The notes beneath the pieces are model-generated. The model saw only the letters and a list, made by a program, of their open reading frames with translations. It did no database searches and was not told the origin of the DNA. The position numbers and the translations under genes are program-made. From positions 2,046,001 through 2,110,000 of the forward strand of contig NZ_FMHW01000002.1 in the NCBI RefSeq assembly GCF_900090325.1: a stretch of DNA of 64,000 nt, in the 5' to 3' direction. This DNA comes from Micromonospora pallida. GTDB taxonomy: Bacteria; Actinomycetota; Actinomycetes; Mycobacteriales; Micromonosporaceae. This document shows, piece by piece, positions 8,325 through 18,100 of the stretch. The stretch's first letter is position 1; every line of letters starts with the position of its first letter.

Positions 8325-10028
8325 TCAGCAGAGCAGGTCCATGTGCTGGTGGGCGTCCACGGCGATGTCCTCGTGCCGCAGCCACCGCCGCGCCCACAGC
8401 CGGGCCGCCACGTGGGCGGTCTCGTCACCCCAGGCGGCGTGCTCGACCAGCAGCGCCGCCGTCAACGCGTACGCGCAGCGCAGCGCCACGGCGCGGGCCC
8501 CGGCGACCGCCTCGATGCCGCCCGGGTCGGCAGTGACCGCGACGAAGGTGTCCCGGAGTTCCTCGGTGACCGTGGTGAGGGTGTGCGCAAGCGCGGGGGA
8601 CAGGCCGCGGGCGGTGTCCGCGGCGGCGGCGAGTCGACGTAGCAGCGGCCGGGCGGCGTCCTCCCGGGTGACCGCGCGCAACACGTCCAGGGCGAGCACG
8701 TTGGTGGTGCCCTCCCAGATCGGCAGGACCTGCGCGTCACGCAGCAGTCGGGGCACACCGGTGTCCTCCACGTACCCGGCCCCGCCGAACGCCTCGACGT
8801 ACTCGCTGGCGCAGGCCACGGCGAGCCGCCCGGTGGCCAGTTTCGCCAACGGCGCGACCACCCGCAGTTCGGCGGCGGCGTCCGGGTCGGCGCCGACCTC
8901 GACCCGGCCGAGCAGCGTGAACACGTGCCCGGCCAGGACGAACGCGCCGGCGGTGTCCACGCCGAGGGTGCCCAGGGTGGCCCGGTGCAGCGGCGAGTCG
9001 ACCAGCCGACCACCGGCCACCTGTCGGGCGTCGGCGTAGGCGCGGGCGTAGGTCAGGCCCCGCCGCATCCCAGACGCGGCGGCGGCCGCGTTGTGCAGCC
9101 GGGTCACCACCACCAGGGTCATCGCCCGGACCAGGCCGGGCTGCGCCGGGTCACCCAGCGGCAGCGCGTACGCCTCCCGTAAGCCGACCTCGGCGGTGGG
9201 CAACGCCCGGGTGCCGAGCTTGTCCTTGAGCCGGTGGATGCGCACCCCCGGCGCGGACCCGGTCGGGTCGCCGCCGCCGGCCAGGGGCGAGTCGGCGGCG
9301 TAGCGGGGCACCAGGAACGGGGCGAGGATCCGACTGCCGGGGCCGGCGCCCTCCGGCCGGGCCAGGGCCACCGCCATCGCCGAGTCCACCGCCGAGCAGA
9401 ACCACTTCTCGCCGGTCAGCCGCCACGAGCCGTCCCCGGCCGGGCGGGCCACCGTGTCGGAGCGGGACAGGTCCGACCCGCCCTGCGCCTCGGTCATCCA
9501 CTGCCCGCTGGTGACGGCCACGTCCGGGTCGGTGGCGGTCAGCCGGGGCAGCCACGCGTCCCGCACCGACGCGTCGACCTCGGGGCGGGACAGCAGCGCG
9601 GCCGCGCCGTCGGCCATCGCCACCGGGCAGGAGAACGTCGCCGACTCGGCCCCGTACAGGTGCAGCAGCGCGTGCTGCACCACCCGCACCGCCGCGCCCC
9701 ACGTGCCGCGCGCCGACTCCAGGTAGGGCAGGGCGACCACGGCGTGCCGGGCGGCGGCGGCCCGCTGCGTCTGCCAGCCGGGAGAGGTGTCGACCCGGTC
9801 GATCCGCGCGCCCCACGGGTCGTAGCGCACCAGCGTGGGCGGGTGCGCCTCGGCGTCGGCGTGCGCGGCCCGCAGCGGGCCGGTCACGTCGGCGGCCAGG
9901 TCGGCGAGGCGTCCCTTCGCGGCGGCGTGCCCGGCCGGGCCGAGCTGCCGTTCCAGCCACGACCGCAGCAGCGGGTCACCGGTGTACGGGTCGGCGGGGG
10001 CCGGAACGGGCTGCACGAAGCGGACCAT
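8325..10028 (-). CDS. Acyl-CoA dehydrogenase family protein, AidB-like
   Basis: The 567-residue flavoprotein has acyl-CoA-dehydrogenase signatures: WMTEAQGGSDLS (FAD/substrate loop), WRLTGEKWFCS, and RDAQVLPIWEGTTNV near the catalytic region. The N-terminal extension, the GGAGYVEDTGVPRLLRDAQV stretch and the length match the AidB branch (adaptive response to DNA alkylation) rather than ordinary fatty-acid dehydrogenases. AidB binds DNA and FAD and is thought to protect DNA from alkylation; its true reaction is unsettled. The stop lies 8 bases from the convergent recombinase stop. A GAG-rich site precedes the ATG at 10028. No adjacent Ada/AlkA gene is seen. Confidence 0.85.
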   Translation of the reverse strand: MVRFVQPVPAPADPYTGDPLLRSWLERQLGPAGHAAAKGRLADLAADVTGPLRAAHADAEAHPPTLVRYDPWGARIDRVDTSPGWQTQRAAAARHAVVALPYLESARGTWGAAVRVVQHALLHLYGAESATFSCPVAMADGAAALLSRPEVDASVRDAWLPRLTATDPDVAVTSGQWMTEAQGGSDLSRSDTVARPAGDGSWRLTGEKWFCSAVDSAMAVALARPEGAGPGSRILAPFLVPRYAADSPLAGGGDPTGSAPGVRIHRLKDKLGTRALPTAEVGLREAYALPLGDPAQPGLVRAMTLVVVTRLHNAAAAASGMRRGLTYARAYADARQVAGGRLVDSPLHRATLGTLGVDTAGAFVLAGHVFTLLGRVEVGADPDAAAELRVVAPLAKLATGRLAVACASEYVEAFGGAGYVEDTGVPRLLRDAQVLPIWEGTTNVLALDVLRAVTREDAARPLLRRLAAAADTARGLSPALAHTLTTVTEELRDTFVAVTADPGGIEAVAGARAVALRCAYALTAALLVEHAAWGDETAHVAARLWARRWLRHEDIAVDAHQHMDLLC

Positions 10029-10143
10029 GCGTCACTCCTGGCGAGGGGGACCGGGGATGGCGTCGACGGTAGACGATCCCCGGACGCTACGACAGGCGCG
10101 AGTTCCTGCGCGGTGGGTGTCGGATTCTCTACCGTTGGTCATC

Positions 10144-10599
10144 ATGTCGTCGGCGTCGTGGTCCCGCCCGCACCGCCCACACCGGCCGGTGCGGGCCGGG
10201 CTGCTGGTGGGCGGCGCGCTGCTGGGCCTGTGCCTGGTCGGGGTGGCCGGGGTGGCAGCGTGGAACGTGCAGGTGGTCCGGCAGTCCGACGCGCCGGTCC
10301 GGGAAACCGCCGAGGCGTTCCTCACCGAGGTCGCCGCCGGGAACGCCGACCGCGCCTACCGGCGGCTGTGCGCGTCGGCCCGGTCCCGGTGGAGTCCGAT
10401 CGGGTTCGCCGCGTGGGTGCGTACCCCGCCGGTGGTGACCGGCCACCAGGTCACCGACGTGTCGGTGCGCACCCGCGAGGGCCGGCCCACCGGCACGGTC
10501 ACCGTACGGCTGACCCGCGACGGGGGCCGCAGCGAACAACGCACCCTGCCGGTGGTGCGGGAGGACGACGACTGGCGGGTCTGCGGCGACCCGTTCTGA
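10144..10599 (+). CDS. Small membrane-anchored protein of unknown function (NTF2-like ectodomain)
   Basis: This 151-residue protein begins with an Arg/His-rich cytoplasmic tail. One hydrophobic segment follows at about 18-43 (AGLLVGGALLGLCLVGVAGV), then an extracytoplasmic domain of about 100 residues. The start of the ectodomain (ETAEAFLTEVAAGNADRAYRRLC...) and the terminal VVREDDDWRVCG resemble small NTF2-like DUF4878-type domains that follow one TM helix in actinobacteria. Two Cys residues (in RRLCAS and WRVCGD) could form a disulfide. I took the ATG at 10144 because upstream starts are antisense to the AidB-like gene. It converges on the ABC operon. No function can be given. Confidence 0.65.
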   Translation: MSSASWSRPHRPHRPVRAGLLVGGALLGLCLVGVAGVAAWNVQVVRQSDAPVRETAEAFLTEVAAGNADRAYRRLCASARSRWSPIGFAAWVRTPPVVTGHQVTDVSVRTREGRPTGTVTVRLTRDGGRSEQRTLPVVREDDDWRVCGDPF

Positions 10600-10612
10600 C
10601 CCGCACACCCGG

Positions 10613-11308
10613 TCAGGCAGGCACCAGGTCGTCGACCCGGCGTCCGTCGCGCAACGTCACCACCCGGTCAGCGACCTCCACCAGCGTCGGGTCGTGGGTG
10701 GCCACCAGCGCGGTCATGCCCCGGGCCCGCACCAACGCCCGCAGCAGGTCCATCACCGCCTGACCGGTCTCCGAGTCCAACTGCCCGGTCGGCTCGTCGG
10801 CGATCAGCAACGCCGGGTCGTTCGCCAGGGCCCGCGCCAGGGCCACCCGCTGCTGCTGGCCGCCGGACAGCTCGTACGGGCGTTGCCGGGCGTGCCCGCC
10901 CAGACCGACCAGTTCCAGCAGCACCGCGACCCGCTGTTCGCGTTCCGCGGCGGGGACCTTCGCCAGCCGCAACGGCAGGCCGACGTTCTCCGCCGCGGAC
11001 AGGATCGGGATCAGCCCGAACGACTGGAACACGAACCCGACGGTGTCGCGCCGCAACGCCAGCAGGTCCCGCCGGTTCGCGGTGCCCACGTCCCGCCCGG
11101 CCACCCGGATCCGTCCGGCGGTGGGCCGGTCCAGGCCACCGACCAGGTTCAACAGGGTCGTCTTGCCCGACCCGGAACGGCCCCGGACAGCCACCAACTC
11201 GCCCCGACCGGCGGTGAACGACACGTCCCGCAGGGCGTGCACCACCTGCCCGGCGCCGGGGAACTCGCGGCCGACCCTCTCGACGGTGACCAGGTCCTCG
11301 GCGCTCAC
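10613..11308 (-). CDS. ABC transporter ATP-binding protein (MacB/LolD-like)
   Basis: The 231-residue ATPase has Walker A GRSGSGKT, Q-loop VFQSFGL, signature LSGGQQQR, Walker B LLIADEPTG and the switch His in ATHDP. It belongs to the short MacB/LolD/FtsE-type class that pairs with FtsX-like permeases. It is the last gene of a four-gene operon. Its ATG overlaps the stop of the previous ATPase gene by four bases (ATGA, 11305-11308). It probably forms a heterodimer with that ATPase and energises the two large permeases. Such systems move lipids, lipoproteins or peptides or drive envelope mechanics; the substrate here is unknown. Confidence 0.9.
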   Translation of the reverse strand: MSAEDLVTVERVGREFPGAGQVVHALRDVSFTAGRGELVAVRGRSGSGKTTLLNLVGGLDRPTAGRIRVAGRDVGTANRRDLLALRRDTVGFVFQSFGLIPILSAAENVGLPLRLAKVPAAEREQRVAVLLELVGLGGHARQRPYELSGGQQQRVALARALANDPALLIADEPTGQLDSETGQAVMDLLRALVRARGMTALVATHDPTLVEVADRVVTLRDGRRVDDLVPA

Positions 11309-12282
11309 GGCTCCTCCTTCCGCTCCCCGGCGAAACCGGGGAAAACCTGCACGTGGTCGGGTTCCAAGGTGAGCCGCACCCGGTCACGCAGTGCGAGGGC
11401 GTCGACGAACGCGGCCGGCAACTGCATCCGGCCGGTACGGTCGAGCACCGCGTACTCCTCGGTGACCAGTTCCTCGACACCGTCGGCGCCGAGGCGCGCC
11501 GAGCGGCGTACCTCGCTGGCGGTGCGGCCGTCGCGGATGGCGACGGTCCGGCGGACCTGGGTAGCCACCGCCTGGTCGTGGGTGACCACCACGACGGTGA
11601 CGCCCAGTTCGGCGTTGATGGTGCGCAGCGCCGCGAACACCTCCGCGGCGGTGTTCTCGTCGAGTTCCCCGGTCGGCTCGTCGGCGAAGAGCACCTCCGG
11701 GTCGTTGGCCACCGCCACCGCGACGGCGCAGCGTTGCTGCTCGCCGCCGCTCATCGCGGCCGGCCGCCGGTCGGCGCAGTGCCCCACCCCGACCAGGTCC
11801 AGCAGCTCGGCCGACCGCCGTCGGGCGGCACGGCCCCGCCGGCCAGCCAGCCGCATCGGCAACGCGACGTTCTCCGCCGCGGTCAGGTACGACAGCAGGT
11901 TCCGGGTGGTCTGCTGCCACACGAACCCGACGGTGTGCCGCCGGTAGCGCAGCCGTTTCTTCGCCGACATGGTCAGCAGGTCGTATCCGGCGACCCGGGC
12001 GATCCCGGCGGTGGGCACGTCCAGCCCGGACAGGATGTTCAGCATGGTCGACTTGCCGGACCCGGACGCGCCGACGATGGCCAGCAACTCCCCCCGGTCG
12101 ACGACCAGGTCGAGGCCCTGCAACGCGACGACCTCCACCCCGTCGGTCTTGAAGATACGCACCAGCCCGTCGCAGACGATGTGTCCGCGTAGCCGGTCGG
12201 CGCCGCCGGCGCGGGCGGCGGCCCGGTCGGCGGCGCGCTGCTGCAACGCCACCAGATCCGGGACGGTGTGGACGACGGTCAC
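11305..12282 (-). CDS. ABC transporter ATP-binding protein with a C-terminal AbrB/MraZ-like domain
   Basis: The 325-residue protein has an ATPase core with Walker A GASGSGKS, Q-loop FVWQQTTR, signature MSGGEQQR, Walker B VLFADEPTG and switch VVTHDQ. After it, residues about 275-318 add EEYAVLDRTGRMQLPAAFVD and RVRLTLEPDHVQVFP, which read like a SpoVT/AbrB or MraZ swapped-hairpin domain. This is an unusual appendage for a transporter ATPase. I chose the GTG at 12282 because it overlaps the upstream permease stop as GTGA; farther upstream starts would overlap that gene by about 200 bases. It works with the 10613 ATPase and the two FtsX-like permeases. Confidence 0.85.
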   Translation of the reverse strand: MTVVHTVPDLVALQQRAADRAAARAGGADRLRGHIVCDGLVRIFKTDGVEVVALQGLDLVVDRGELLAIVGASGSGKSTMLNILSGLDVPTAGIARVAGYDLLTMSAKKRLRYRRHTVGFVWQQTTRNLLSYLTAAENVALPMRLAGRRGRAARRRSAELLDLVGVGHCADRRPAAMSGGEQQRCAVAVAVANDPEVLFADEPTGELDENTAAEVFAALRTINAELGVTVVVVTHDQAVATQVRRTVAIRDGRTASEVRRSARLGADGVEELVTEEYAVLDRTGRMQLPAAFVDALALRDRVRLTLEPDHVQVFPGFAGERKEEP

Positions 12283-15089
12283 AAGGTCTCCTCTCCCCGG
12301 CGGAGCGCCTCGGCGGGCCGCGTCCGTCGGTGCACCAGCATCTCCACGGCCAGCCCGGCCGTCAGGCCCACCGCGACCAGCCCCAGCACCGCGCCGACGA
12401 CCATCGGGTCGAGGTACCAGCCGGCGTCGACGCCGGGGGTGAACGCGGACAGTCCGAGCGTCGGGCCGAGCAGCCACGGCAACGCCACCCCGACGGCGGC
12501 GCCGGCGGTCGCGGCGACCCCGACCAGCGGCACGAGTTCGTACAACAGCAGCCGGCGGCCCTGCCCCTCGGACAAGCCGAGGGGGGACAGCCGGGACAGC
12601 AGCCGGACGCGGGCCCGCGAGTCGGCGAGCACCGCGAACCCGACCGCGAGGACGGCCAGCGCGCTGCCGCCGACCGCGCCGACGGTGAACGCCAGGGTGA
12701 GCACGTCGTTGGCGCCGGTGCGGTCCAGGCCCTCCCGGTAGGTGTCCCGTTCGATCAGTGCGGCCGGCACCTCGGGGGTGCTGACCTCGCTGCCCCGCAC
12801 CGACGCCTGCCAGCGTCGTTGTCCGTCGTCGGCGACCCGCAGCAGGGCCGCCGGGTCGTGGCTGTCGGCGGCGAGCAGGTACCGGTTGGGGATGATCGGG
12901 GTGTGCTGGTACTCGGTCAGCGCCTGCCAGGGCAGCACCACGAACCGCTCCACACCCACGTCGACACCAGGAAACGTGTCCGCGGTCGCGGCCACCCGGA
13001 ACGGGTACAGCCGGCCCTGCACGTCGGCGGCGGCGCCGCCGTCGAGGTCCGCGGCGACCTGCGGGGACACCACCGCCGGCACGGGCCCGTCACCGCGGGT
13101 GGCGGTGCGCAGCACGGCCGGCACGTCGACGTCGACGCCGCTTTCGGCGACGACCCGGGCGAACGCGGGCCCGTCGACCACCATGATCCGGGCGGTGCCG
13201 AGGGTGCGGGCCTGCGGGTCGGTGCCGGACAGCAGGGGCCGGTTCGAGTCGACGCGCACCGGGGTGAGGGCGTCGACCCCGGCCAGGTCGGCGAGCCGGC
13301 CAGTGGTGTCCGGCGCGAACGCGTACCCGGTGAGCCAGGCGTCGGCAGGCACGCTCAGGTCGGCGGCGGTGTCGCGGGCCCGACCGACGGTGTCGGTGAC
13401 GACCGCGCTGAACACGCCGGTGCTGACCGCAACGACCAGCACCGCGAGGGGCCCGGTGGTCACCGGCGTACCCCGGCCGGACCGGGCCACCCCCAGGAAC
13501 AGCACCGCGCCCCGGGCCCGGGCGGCCAGCCGGTCGAGTAGCCGCAGCGGCCCGGGCAGGACCCGCAGGGTGAGCAGGGCCACCGCGGTGGCCAGCAGCA
13601 CCGGCACCGCCGCGAGGTACCCGTCGACGTCGCCGCCGGACTGTAGGCCCCGTCGACGCAGCAGCACCAGCCCGAGCACCGCCACCAGCGCGACGGTGAC
13701 CTCGACGGTGAGGCGGCGGGCCGACGGGCGGGCCCCGAGCAGGTCCTGCCGGCCGGCGACGACAGCGACATGCCGTTGACTGGCGACGGCGAACACCGGC
13801 ACCGCGACGGTGGTGGCGACGGCGATCAGCGGCAGCGCCCACCATGTGCCGCCGTCCCGGCCGGGGGCCAGCAGTCCGAGCAGCCCACCGGCGGCCACCG
13901 CCGCCGGTTGCAGCAGGGCCGCCTCGGCGAGGGTGTGCCGGCCCACCGCGCCCAGGGACGCGCCCCGCGACCGCAGCAGCGTCAGCTCCGCACGCCGGTT
14001 CTGCACGGCCACCCGGGCGGCCAGCAGGACCAGCCCGAGCAGGCTTGCCAGCAGTCCGGCCTGCACCACGGCCAGCAGGTTACGCACCGAGGTGAGCTGG
14101 TCGCCGAACCGCACCAGTTGGGTGTCCAGGGACGTCTGCACGGTCGCGCCGGGCAGCCACTGGGTGCGGCGGGCCGCGCCGACGGCCGCGGCGACCGGTT
14201 CGACCATGGACGAGTCGATGCGGTCGTGGTCGAACCGGTATCGCCAGGAGTGGGTGACGGGCAGTCCAGCCCGGCCGGCGGCGGCCATCCCGGCGGGGTC
14301 GGTTACCGCGACGGCCACGTACGGGTCGCCGTCGTTGACCGGCAGCAGCGGCTGCACCGCCTCCGGCATGGCCGCCCACGCCGGGCCGGTGGGGCGTACC
14401 GGCTCGAACACCCCGGTCACGAGCAGCTCGGCGGACCCCCGGCCGGGCGCGGCCACACCGAGCCGCACCCCGGGGCGCAGGGCGAGGGTGTCGGCGACGG
14501 CCCGCGACACGGCGACCTGCACCGGCTGGCCGCCGTCGGTGTCGGGCCAGGTTCCGGCGGTCAGCCGGGTCTCGTCCGGCAGGCCGCTCTGGGTGCGTAC
14601 ACCGAGCTGCACGAGACCGCCCTCTCCGAGCGGGCCGACGTCGCCGGAGGCGACCACCGCGTCGGCGGCGACGTCGGCGGCCTGCCACTGCTGGCCGACC
14701 AGGGCGGGCAGCGGTGGCGGCAGGGCGGCCCGGAACCGGTCCGACGCGCCGGCCGCCCGGGCGGGGGCCGCACCGTCGGCGCCGCCGGGCACCTCGATGG
14801 TCACGTCCCGCACCTGATACGGCAGGGGCGTCAGGTCGGTGTGCAGGCTCCGGTCGGCGAGGTCGTTGGTGAGTCGGGGCGCGGCGACGACCAGGGCCGC
14901 CGCGATCAGGCCGAGCAGGGCGAGCAGGACGGCGGACCCGGCGAAGGTCCGCAGGCGGGCGCCGGGCCCGCCGCGCCGCCGCCGGCGTGCGTTCGTGGTG
15001 GGTCGTGCGGTCATGGTGGTGGTCACCGGTCCTCCCCGCCGCGCCATCGTTGTCCGGCCGTGGTGGGTCGTGCGGTCACGGGTGGTCAC
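12279..15089 (-). CDS. FtsX-like ABC transporter permease
   Basis: This permease has about 936 residues. One N-terminal TM helix (LRTFAGSAVLLALLGLIAAA) is followed by a large extracytoplasmic MacB-like domain, then two FtsX blocks with clustered TM helices (LLAVVQAGLLASLLGLVLLA and ALAVLAVGFAVLADSRARV regions). The family moves substrates out of the membrane or transmits mechanical force. The GTG at 15089 overlaps the upstream stop as GTGA. However, a 50-bp tandem duplication lies exactly here, so a second GTG (15026) and an ATG (15014) have the same ribosome site upstream. The true start may be 15014, giving a protein 25 residues shorter. Confidence 0.85.
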   Translation of the reverse strand: MTTRDRTTHHGRTTMARRGGPVTTTMTARPTTNARRRRRGGPGARLRTFAGSAVLLALLGLIAAALVVAAPRLTNDLADRSLHTDLTPLPYQVRDVTIEVPGGADGAAPARAAGASDRFRAALPPPLPALVGQQWQAADVAADAVVASGDVGPLGEGGLVQLGVRTQSGLPDETRLTAGTWPDTDGGQPVQVAVSRAVADTLALRPGVRLGVAAPGRGSAELLVTGVFEPVRPTGPAWAAMPEAVQPLLPVNDGDPYVAVAVTDPAGMAAAGRAGLPVTHSWRYRFDHDRIDSSMVEPVAAAVGAARRTQWLPGATVQTSLDTQLVRFGDQLTSVRNLLAVVQAGLLASLLGLVLLAARVAVQNRRAELTLLRSRGASLGAVGRHTLAEAALLQPAAVAAGGLLGLLAPGRDGGTWWALPLIAVATTVAVPVFAVASQRHVAVVAGRQDLLGARPSARRLTVEVTVALVAVLGLVLLRRRGLQSGGDVDGYLAAVPVLLATAVALLTLRVLPGPLRLLDRLAARARGAVLFLGVARSGRGTPVTTGPLAVLVVAVSTGVFSAVVTDTVGRARDTAADLSVPADAWLTGYAFAPDTTGRLADLAGVDALTPVRVDSNRPLLSGTDPQARTLGTARIMVVDGPAFARVVAESGVDVDVPAVLRTATRGDGPVPAVVSPQVAADLDGGAAADVQGRLYPFRVAATADTFPGVDVGVERFVVLPWQALTEYQHTPIIPNRYLLAADSHDPAALLRVADDGQRRWQASVRGSEVSTPEVPAALIERDTYREGLDRTGANDVLTLAFTVGAVGGSALAVLAVGFAVLADSRARVRLLSRLSPLGLSEGQGRRLLLYELVPLVGVAATAGAAVGVALPWLLGPTLGLSAFTPGVDAGWYLDPMVVGAVLGLVAVGLTAGLAVEMLVHRRTRPAEALRRGEETL

Positions 15090-15107
15090 CGGTCCTCCCC
15101 GCCGCGC
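14994..15107. repeat. Tandem duplication (about 50 bp, two copies) over the junction of two permease genes
   Basis: Copy A covers 14994-15044 and copy B 15059-15107. Both run from CGTGGTGGGTCGTGCGGTCA to GGTCCTCCCCGCCGCGC. Copy A is two bases longer in the middle. On the coding (minus) strand each copy carries the Shine-Dalgarno GGGGAGGA, a GTGACC start and the ACCGCACGACCCACC codons. The duplication therefore repeats the start region of the 936-residue permease and adds an Arg/Thr-rich N-terminal extension of about 21-25 residues. Confidence 0.85.
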
Positions 15108-18100
15108 AGGTGGCCGGCCTCGGAGTGGCCGCGTAGCCGGGCCGCCGCGACCGTGGTGGCGGCGACGGCCAGCAGCAGCACTCCGACGGCGGTGGCCAGC
15201 AGGGGCGGCCAGTCGATGAGCAGGGTGGGTGTGGGTGTCGGCCGCTGCGCCGACGGGGTGAGGATGACCAGAGGCGCGGTGGTGGCGGCGACCGCGACGC
15301 CGACGGCCAGGCCGACCAGCACGCCGGTGCCGGCGAGGAACGCCTGTTCGGTCACCAGGGACCGGGTGACGGTGCGGTGGGTGGCGCCGAGGGCCCGCAG
15401 GACGGCCAGTTCGCTGGCGCGGCGGCGGGCGGTGGCGCTGACGTCGACGGCGATGCCCACCGTGGCCAGCAGCACCGCGCCGAGGGCGGCGGCGAACAGG
15501 GCGCCGCGCGCGCCGACACCGAACGGGTCACCGGCCAGGTCACGGGCGACCGCCTGCCGGTCGAGCACGTCCAGTCCGGTCAGCGCGCCTGCCGCGTCGA
15601 CCGCCTGGTCGTGCTGGTCCGCCGACACCGACAGCCACCATTCCTGCACGTCGCGGGTGAGACCCCGGTCGTGGAAGATCCGGTCCCGCAGGGACGGCAG
15701 GTCGGCGAAGACGGTGGCGTCGGTGGTGTCGCCGGGAAACGCGTCGACGGTGCCGACGACCCGGACGTCGACCTCGGCGGCGCCGAGGAACAGCCGGGTG
15801 TGGTCGCCGACGTCCAACCGCAGCGCGGCCAGCGCCTGCGGGGTGACCAGCAGCGGCACCGGCCCGGCCGCCGGTCGGGTGACGGCCAGGTGCACGGGGG
15901 CGCCGGACCAGCCGCGCCGGTCGTCGTCGCGCACCCAGCGGGCGGTGAGGGTGCCGCCGGCGGCGGTCGCCGTGGCGCCGTCGCGGGGGGTGCCGCTGTG
16001 GTCGACGGTCTGCCACGCCCCGCCGCCGCCCAGGTCGACGGGGTAATCGTCGACGCGCAGGTCGAGCAGCCGCCAGTCGACGACCATCTGGGCCGGGCCG
16101 GTGGTGTCGACGGTGAACCCGGCCAGCCGGGCCGGACCGGTCGGCAGGTCGACGGTGAAGTCGACGGGCCGACCGCCGGCGCTGACGCCCAGTGGCACCC
16201 GCCGGTGCCCGCCGCCGGGTTCGGCGAACACCGCGTGGGCGGTCACCCCCGCGCCGGTGGCGTAGGTGGCGGTGACGGTGCCGGTGAACCGGCCGGTCAG
16301 TCGCCGCGCCCCGGCGGGCAGCACGGTGTGCGGGGCGTCGACCCGTTCCCCGGCGACCCGGTCGAAGGCCCGGGTGGGGGAGCCGTCGGCCAGGTCGGGA
16401 CGCAGCCGCACGACCCGGGCGGCGACGCCGGCGTCGGCGGCGACCAGCTCACCCGGCAGTCCGGTCGCGCCGAGGCTGAGCGGGGCCCGCCACACGGGCA
16501 GCACGTCGGTCACCCCGGGCAGTCCGGTGAGCTGGCCGGCGCGGCCGTCGGGTGGGCTGCCGACCGTTTCGGTCAGCCGCAGGTCGGCGCCGACACGATG
16601 GTCGGCCTGGTCGGTGAGGGACCGGCCGGTGGTGCCGGCCAACGACCAGCCGAGGGCGCTGACCGCGACGGCGAGGGCGACCAGCAGCACCGGGCCGGCG
16701 TGCGGGCGGCGGCCGGCCTGCCACATGCCGAGCATCGCCGCGGTGGCGCGGGTGCGGTCGACGTACCGTTGCGCGAGGTGGGTCAGCGGGGGCAGGATCC
16801 GCAGGGCCAGGACCGCGCCGGCGAGCACGCCGATGGTGGGCGCGGCCGCCAGCAGCGGGTCGACGGCCAGGTCACCGCCGGCGCCGGACAGCGGCGACGA
16901 GTACGACCGCAGCTGGTACCAGCCGAGCAGGGCCACCACCACCAGCACCACGTCGACGCCGGCACGTTGCACCGCGCCCCGCCGGCCGGGCCGGGACCGG
17001 GCGGCCAGGTCGGCGACGTAGCTGTCCCCACGGCGTAGGTTCGGGCCGAGCATGGCCAGGGCGCAGCCGGCGGCGACGAGCAGCGCGGCGCCCCAGGTGA
17101 GGGCGTCGAGGCGGGGTTGCAGCCGCAGTGACACCTCCGCCAGCGCCGGCAGCCGGCCGGCGTGCCGGAGTAGTTCGGTGGCCAGCGGCGGGGCCAGCAG
17201 CACGGCCGGAGCGACGACCAGGGCCGCTTCCCGTCCGGCCAGGCCGGCGACCTGCCAACGGGCGGCACCCCGGGCCCGCAGCAGCGCGGTCTCGGCGCGG
17301 CGCTGCTCGGTGAGCAGGGCCGCCACCAGCAGCAGCGTGTACCCGCCCAGCACGGCCAGCAGCAGCATCGGGGTGACCAGCGCGGACCGGCCGACCAGGG
17401 CCGCGCGTTGGATCCGCTCGACCAGGTCATCGAGGCCGGTGGTGGCGGTGCCGGAGTCACCGAGTCCGGCGGCGGCGGGCAGCCGGGCGGTGGCGGCGGT
17501 GGCGGCGAGCCGGTCCAGGTCGGCGGTGCCGGTGGCCGCGTCAACGTCGGGAGTGATCAGCCACCCGGCGGAGGCGTTGGCGAGGAAGTGCCGCAGGAAG
17601 TCGTCGCGGTGCACGGTCAACGGCCCGTAGGTGGCCGTGCCGGCTTGCAGGCCGGTGGCCGTCTCGGGGGCCAGCCGCCAGTACGGGTCGCCGGCGGCGC
17701 GGGGCCGCCACAACCCGACGACGGTGAGTTCGGTGACCCGGCCGGTGAACCCGTCGGTGACCGGGATGCGATCGCCGACACCGACACCGAGGGTCGCGGC
17801 GACCGGTTCGGCGAGGGTGGCCTGCACGGCCGCGCCACCTGCGGTGGGCCAGGTGCCGGCAGTCAGGTCGGCGTGCGCGGCGAGGTCGTCGAGGAACATC
17901 ACCGACGCGTAGACCACGCCGTCGTCGTCGGCGGTGGCGGCACCGACGTCGCCGCGTAGTTGCCGGCCGGCGGCGTAGCCGGCCGCCTCGACGGTGCCGG
18001 GCCAGCCGGCGAGGGCGTCGGCGGCGCCGGCCCGTAGCGCGGTGTCGCGTTGGGTGAGGGCGTCGGGCGTGCGGCCGGCCGCGCCGCGCACCAGGATCGA

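Noticed and set aside
13770..16046. Long plus-strand frame across the permease genes
   Set aside because: Low-complexity composition; it is antisense to FtsX-like coding sequence.
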